Below are positions 1 through 7,660 of a stretch of 7,660 nt of DNA, piece by piece. A program made the position numbers and the translations under genes. Source of the DNA: QHXQ01 sp036389375 (GTDB taxonomy: Bacteria > Acidobacteriota > Blastocatellia > Pyrinomonadales > Pyrinomonadaceae); the NCBI GenBank assembly GCA_036389375.1, contig DASVQA010000066.1, positions 1-7,660 on the forward strand, given 5' to 3'. The notes beneath the pieces were generated by a model, which worked only from the letters and a program-made list of their open reading frames with translations, ran no database searches and was not told the DNA's origin. How positions within the stretch are numbered: the stretch's first letter is position 1; each line of letters opens with the position of its first letter.

Positions 1-5963
<5,963 letters not shown>

Positions 5964-5974
5964 GTGCTTGCGAT

Positions 5975-5980
5975 CTTCCT
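5975..5980 (-). promoter_or_regulatory. Shine-Dalgarno-like site of the synthetase gene
   Basis: The minus strand reads AGGAAG, ending 11 bases before the ATG at 5963. The spacing is slightly long but usable. It supports 5963 over the in-frame ATG at 6107, which has no purine-rich site of similar quality in front of it. Confidence 0.5.
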
Positions 5981-6105
5981 GCCCGGATGTTGCCCGGCCG
6001 AGAGCCTGCGGCTTTGCATTCGTGCCGACCGCCTGAAGATGTTGTTGACAGCTTGCAGGTGAGAGGTGCAAAGGCGCTAGGGCTTCGACCGCGTGAGTGC
6101 GTCGC

Positions 6106-6134
6106 ATCTTACTAAACTAAAGTTCTGCGGGCAA
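6106..6134 (-). promoter_or_regulatory. Weak candidate sigma70-type promoter for the synthetase gene
   Basis: On the minus strand, TTGCCC (6134-6129) and TAAGAT (6111-6106) are separated by exactly 17 bases; each matches the consensus hexamer at four of six positions. This is the only short AT-rich patch in an otherwise GC-rich gap. Transcription would start near base 6099, giving a leader of roughly 135 bases before the ATG at 5963. The -10 element would cover the alternative ATG at 6107 and so exclude that start. Such matches arise by chance, so this is a suggestion only. Confidence 0.25.
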
Positions 6135-6236
6135 CGCAGCACAAACGCCATACGGTTCTGAGCCGCGCCGTCGGCCCCGCAGCCGGAAACTCGAATGGCG
6201 ACTTAGGCAGTGCAGGCCGACGGGGCCGAGCGCGAA

Positions 6237-6284
6237 AACGCAAGCCGGCACTCGTCAAACTTATGACGAGTGCCGGCTTGCGTT
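6237..6284 (-). terminator. Intrinsic terminator of the S8 peptidase gene
   Basis: Bases 6237-6257 and 6264-6284 are perfect inverted copies, 21 bp each, around the 6-base loop AACTTA. Read on the minus strand the stem ends in GCGTT and runs into two more T residues, giving a TTTT tract before CGCG. It begins 71 bases past the peptidase stop codon. On the plus strand the stem is followed by CATCGG with no T-run, so the signal is directional. It should separate peptidase transcription from the synthetase gene. The stem is longer and more perfect than most bacterial terminators, so a dispersed repeat acting as a terminator is an alternative. Confidence 0.8.
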
Positions 6285-6355
6285 CATCGGCTGACGATTG
6301 CGACGGCGGAGAGATGTGCTGGCGCTGAGTCGGTTAAAGTACGTGCCGCACGTGT

Positions 6356-7660
6356 CTATAAGCCGCCGATGTTGAGTCGCCCGCCCGTCACGGTCTGACC
6401 CGCGAGCGCAGCGGTCGGAGTGGCCGCGGCCAAGATGGCGGCTTTGATGCTATCGGCCCGCGCGCCGCCATGCAGCGAAGCATACAGGGCGACCGCGCCC
6501 GCCACGTGCGGCGTAGCCATTGATGTGCCGCTGTCGGAGAGATAGTCGCCGGCCGGCCACGTCGAGACAATGTCGTCGCCCGGTGCAGCGAGGTCAACCA
6601 TCGTGGCCCCGAAATTTGAGAAGGACGCGAGCCGGCCAGTGCTGTTGAGCGCCGCCACCGAGATGATGCTATCGTAATCCACCCCGGTCGTGCCGCCTTC
6701 CGCGCTGGTGTTCGCGGTCGTGTCGTAGCAGGCCGGATAGAACGGGATGTTGTCAACGTTGATAGGCCGGCCGAGCCGGTCGCCGTTCCCTGCGGCGGCG
6801 ATGAAGAGGATGCCGGCGCGCGCCGCACGCTTGATCGCTTCGAGCAGGGCCAGATCATAAGCCGGACTGCCCCATGAAGCGTTGATGGCGACGATGTTCA
6901 CCCCGCGCTGTTTGAGTTTAATCAGATAATCTATGGCCTGCACCGCCTTATCGGTCGTGCCGCTGACGGGGCCGAGAAACTTCACGGGGATGATGGTGAC
7001 TTGCCAGTTCACTCCGGCGACGCCGATGCCGTTGCCGCCGACCGCGCCGATAGTGCCGGCCACGTGTGTCCCATGTGCATCGGCGCTGCCGCTCGGCCCG
7101 CCATCATAGACGGAGTTGTCCTCGTTAAAGAAATCCCAGCCATGCAGGTCGTCCACATAACCGTTGCGGTCGTCGTCCACGCCATTATCGGGCACTTCGC
7201 CGGGGTTCACCCAGATGTTGGCGCGCAGGTCTGGATGCTCAAACTCGACACCCTCGTCCAAGACCGCCACGCAGACATCGCGCGCGCCGGTGTGCCCTGC
7301 GGCCCAGGCCTTCTCAGCTTGCGCGCCGAACTGATTCGTCGTGCCAGCGGGGCCGCTGGCCGTTGGCTGATCATCGCCATACATACCCCATAGATTACCG
7401 TTGATGTACTCGGCATCGTCGGCCGCCACCTGTTGGTGCGTGTAGAGCCAATTCTTCTGCGCGAAGGCCACGCCGGGCTGAGCCTCAAGCCGTGTGATGG
7501 CCTGATCGACGGCAAGCCCCTGCGGCAGTTGGGCCAGCACTAACTCGCCGTCTGCCTGGCCGGCCGGCGCGCTCAAGGTCTGAATATGCTCCAACCTGAG
7601 CGCGCGCACACTCAGCGCCGTATTGTTCTTGTTAACGTCGCTTGTGTCCGACACCAACAA
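6356..7660 (-). CDS. Subtilisin-family (S8) serine endopeptidase, 5' end outside window
   Basis: 434 residues are visible, ending at TAG (6356-6358). The codon at the right edge is TTG and is probably internal, so residue numbers here are relative. Residues ~38-74 resemble the end of an S8 propeptide (GELVLAQLPQG...QPGVAFAQKN), usually cleaved off autocatalytically. The catalytic domain carries D135 (AVLDEGV), H196 (DAHGTHVAGT), the oxyanion asparagine N292 (AAAGNGD) and the nucleophile S380 (SGTSMATPHVAG), so it should be active. A D/N-rich loop at 163-176 (DDDRNGYVDD) is typical of bacterial S8 proteins and may bind calcium. A segment rich in T, G and A at ~312-330 between YPACYD and SIISVAA is longer than in simple subtilisins. 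The protein stops right after the catalytic domain (GGRLNIGGL) with no C-terminal extension. It is probably exported, but the signal peptide cannot be seen. A strong hairpin follows the gene. Confidence 0.96.
   Translation of the reverse strand: MLVSDTSDVNKNNTALSVRALRLEHIQTLSAPAGQADGELVLAQLPQGLAVDQAITRLEAQPGVAFAQKNWLYTHQQVAADDAEYINGNLWGMYGDDQPTASGPAGTTNQFGAQAEKAWAAGHTGARDVCVAVLDEGVEFEHPDLRANIWVNPGEVPDNGVDDDRNGYVDDLHGWDFFNEDNSVYDGGPSGSADAHGTHVAGTIGAVGGNGIGVAGVNWQVTIIPVKFLGPVSGTTDKAVQAIDYLIKLKQRGVNIVAINASWGSPAYDLALLEAIKRAARAGILFIAAAGNGDRLGRPINVDNIPFYPACYDTTANTSAEGGTTGVDYDSIISVAALNSTGRLASFSNFGATMVDLAAPGDDIVSTWPAGDYLSDSGTSMATPHVAGAVALYASLHGGARADSIKAAILAAATPTAALAGQTVTGGRLNIGGL

Larger units (their letters stand above)
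5964..6355. other. Intergenic region between peptidase and synthetase genes
   Basis: 392 bases without a credible gene. Moving leftward from the peptidase stop it holds: a 13-base palindrome ACGTGC-C-GCACGT (6341-6353) three bases past the stop codon; the strong terminator hairpin (6237-6284); a GC-rich stretch in which TCGGCCCCG (6171-6179) can pair with CGGGGCCGA (6221-6229) across a 41-base loop; a small hairpin CTGCG/CGCAG (6125-6139); the weak promoter candidate; and the ribosome binding site. I see no tRNA, riboswitch or insertion-sequence end. A 24-codon frame at 6151-6077 lacks a ribosome binding site and is not called. Confidence 0.7.

Noticed and set aside
6045..6050. Perfect TTGACA hexamer on the plus strand
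   Set aside because: No -10-like sequence follows at 16-18 bases, and no plus-strand gene lies downstream.
6077..6151. 24-codon minus-strand frame upstream of the synthetase (possible leader peptide)
   Set aside because: No ribosome binding site, it starts upstream of the only promoter candidate, and it has no run of regulatory codons that would suggest attenuation.
6171..6229. 9-bp inverted repeat TCGGCCCCG / CGGGGCCGA
   Set aside because: The 41-base loop and the GC-rich background make chance pairing likely; it also lies upstream of the promoter candidate, so it would not be in the synthetase leader.

Overview
The window is GC-rich bacterial DNA in which both real genes are read from the minus strand. 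It looks like the 5' part of a nonribosomal peptide (NRP) biosynthetic locus. The strong preference for GGC, CGC and GCG codons and the cyanobacterial/acidobacterial flavour of the synthetase domains would fit Acidobacteriota, Chloroflexota, Myxococcota or a similar soil lineage. Nothing in the window fixes the taxon.

Layout, in minus-strand transcription order (right to left). (1) 7660-6356: the 3' part of a subtilisin-family (S8) serine peptidase. The end of its propeptide and the complete catalytic domain are present; the N-terminus and any signal peptide lie beyond the right edge. (2) 6355-5964: a 392-base gap. It holds a near-ideal intrinsic terminator (21-bp perfect stem, 6-base loop, T-run) for the peptidase gene, then a weak candidate promoter and a Shine-Dalgarno-like site for the next gene. 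(3) 5963-1: one uninterrupted reading frame of at least 1987 codons that runs off the left edge. It encodes a nonribosomal peptide synthetase with domain order C1-A1-T1-C2-A2-(continues). I checked the frame at about 16 landmark motifs along its length; all are in register, with no stop or frameshift.

The two adenylation domains can be read for specificity by aligning them to GrsA. A1 gives D-A-F-F-L-G-V-T-F-K, an Ile-type pocket. A2 gives D-A-F-W-L-G-C-T-F plus a tenth residue outside the window, a Val-type pocket. The visible part of the line should therefore add a branched hydrophobic pair, Ile then Val. No epimerization domain is present. The protein begins with a condensation domain, so it either accepts an acyl or peptidyl donor from another protein or starts with an acyl group.

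The points most worth a second look are: a non-canonical C1 active-site motif (HHxxxDR, with a matching change in the first core motif); a sharp change in third-position codon use inside A2, consistent with a recombined substrate-binding subdomain; and an LGGDS-type carrier protein feeding a C domain without an E domain. I did not find an unknown class of system. The window is best described as a divergent, unfinished NRPS gene next to a secreted-type protease.
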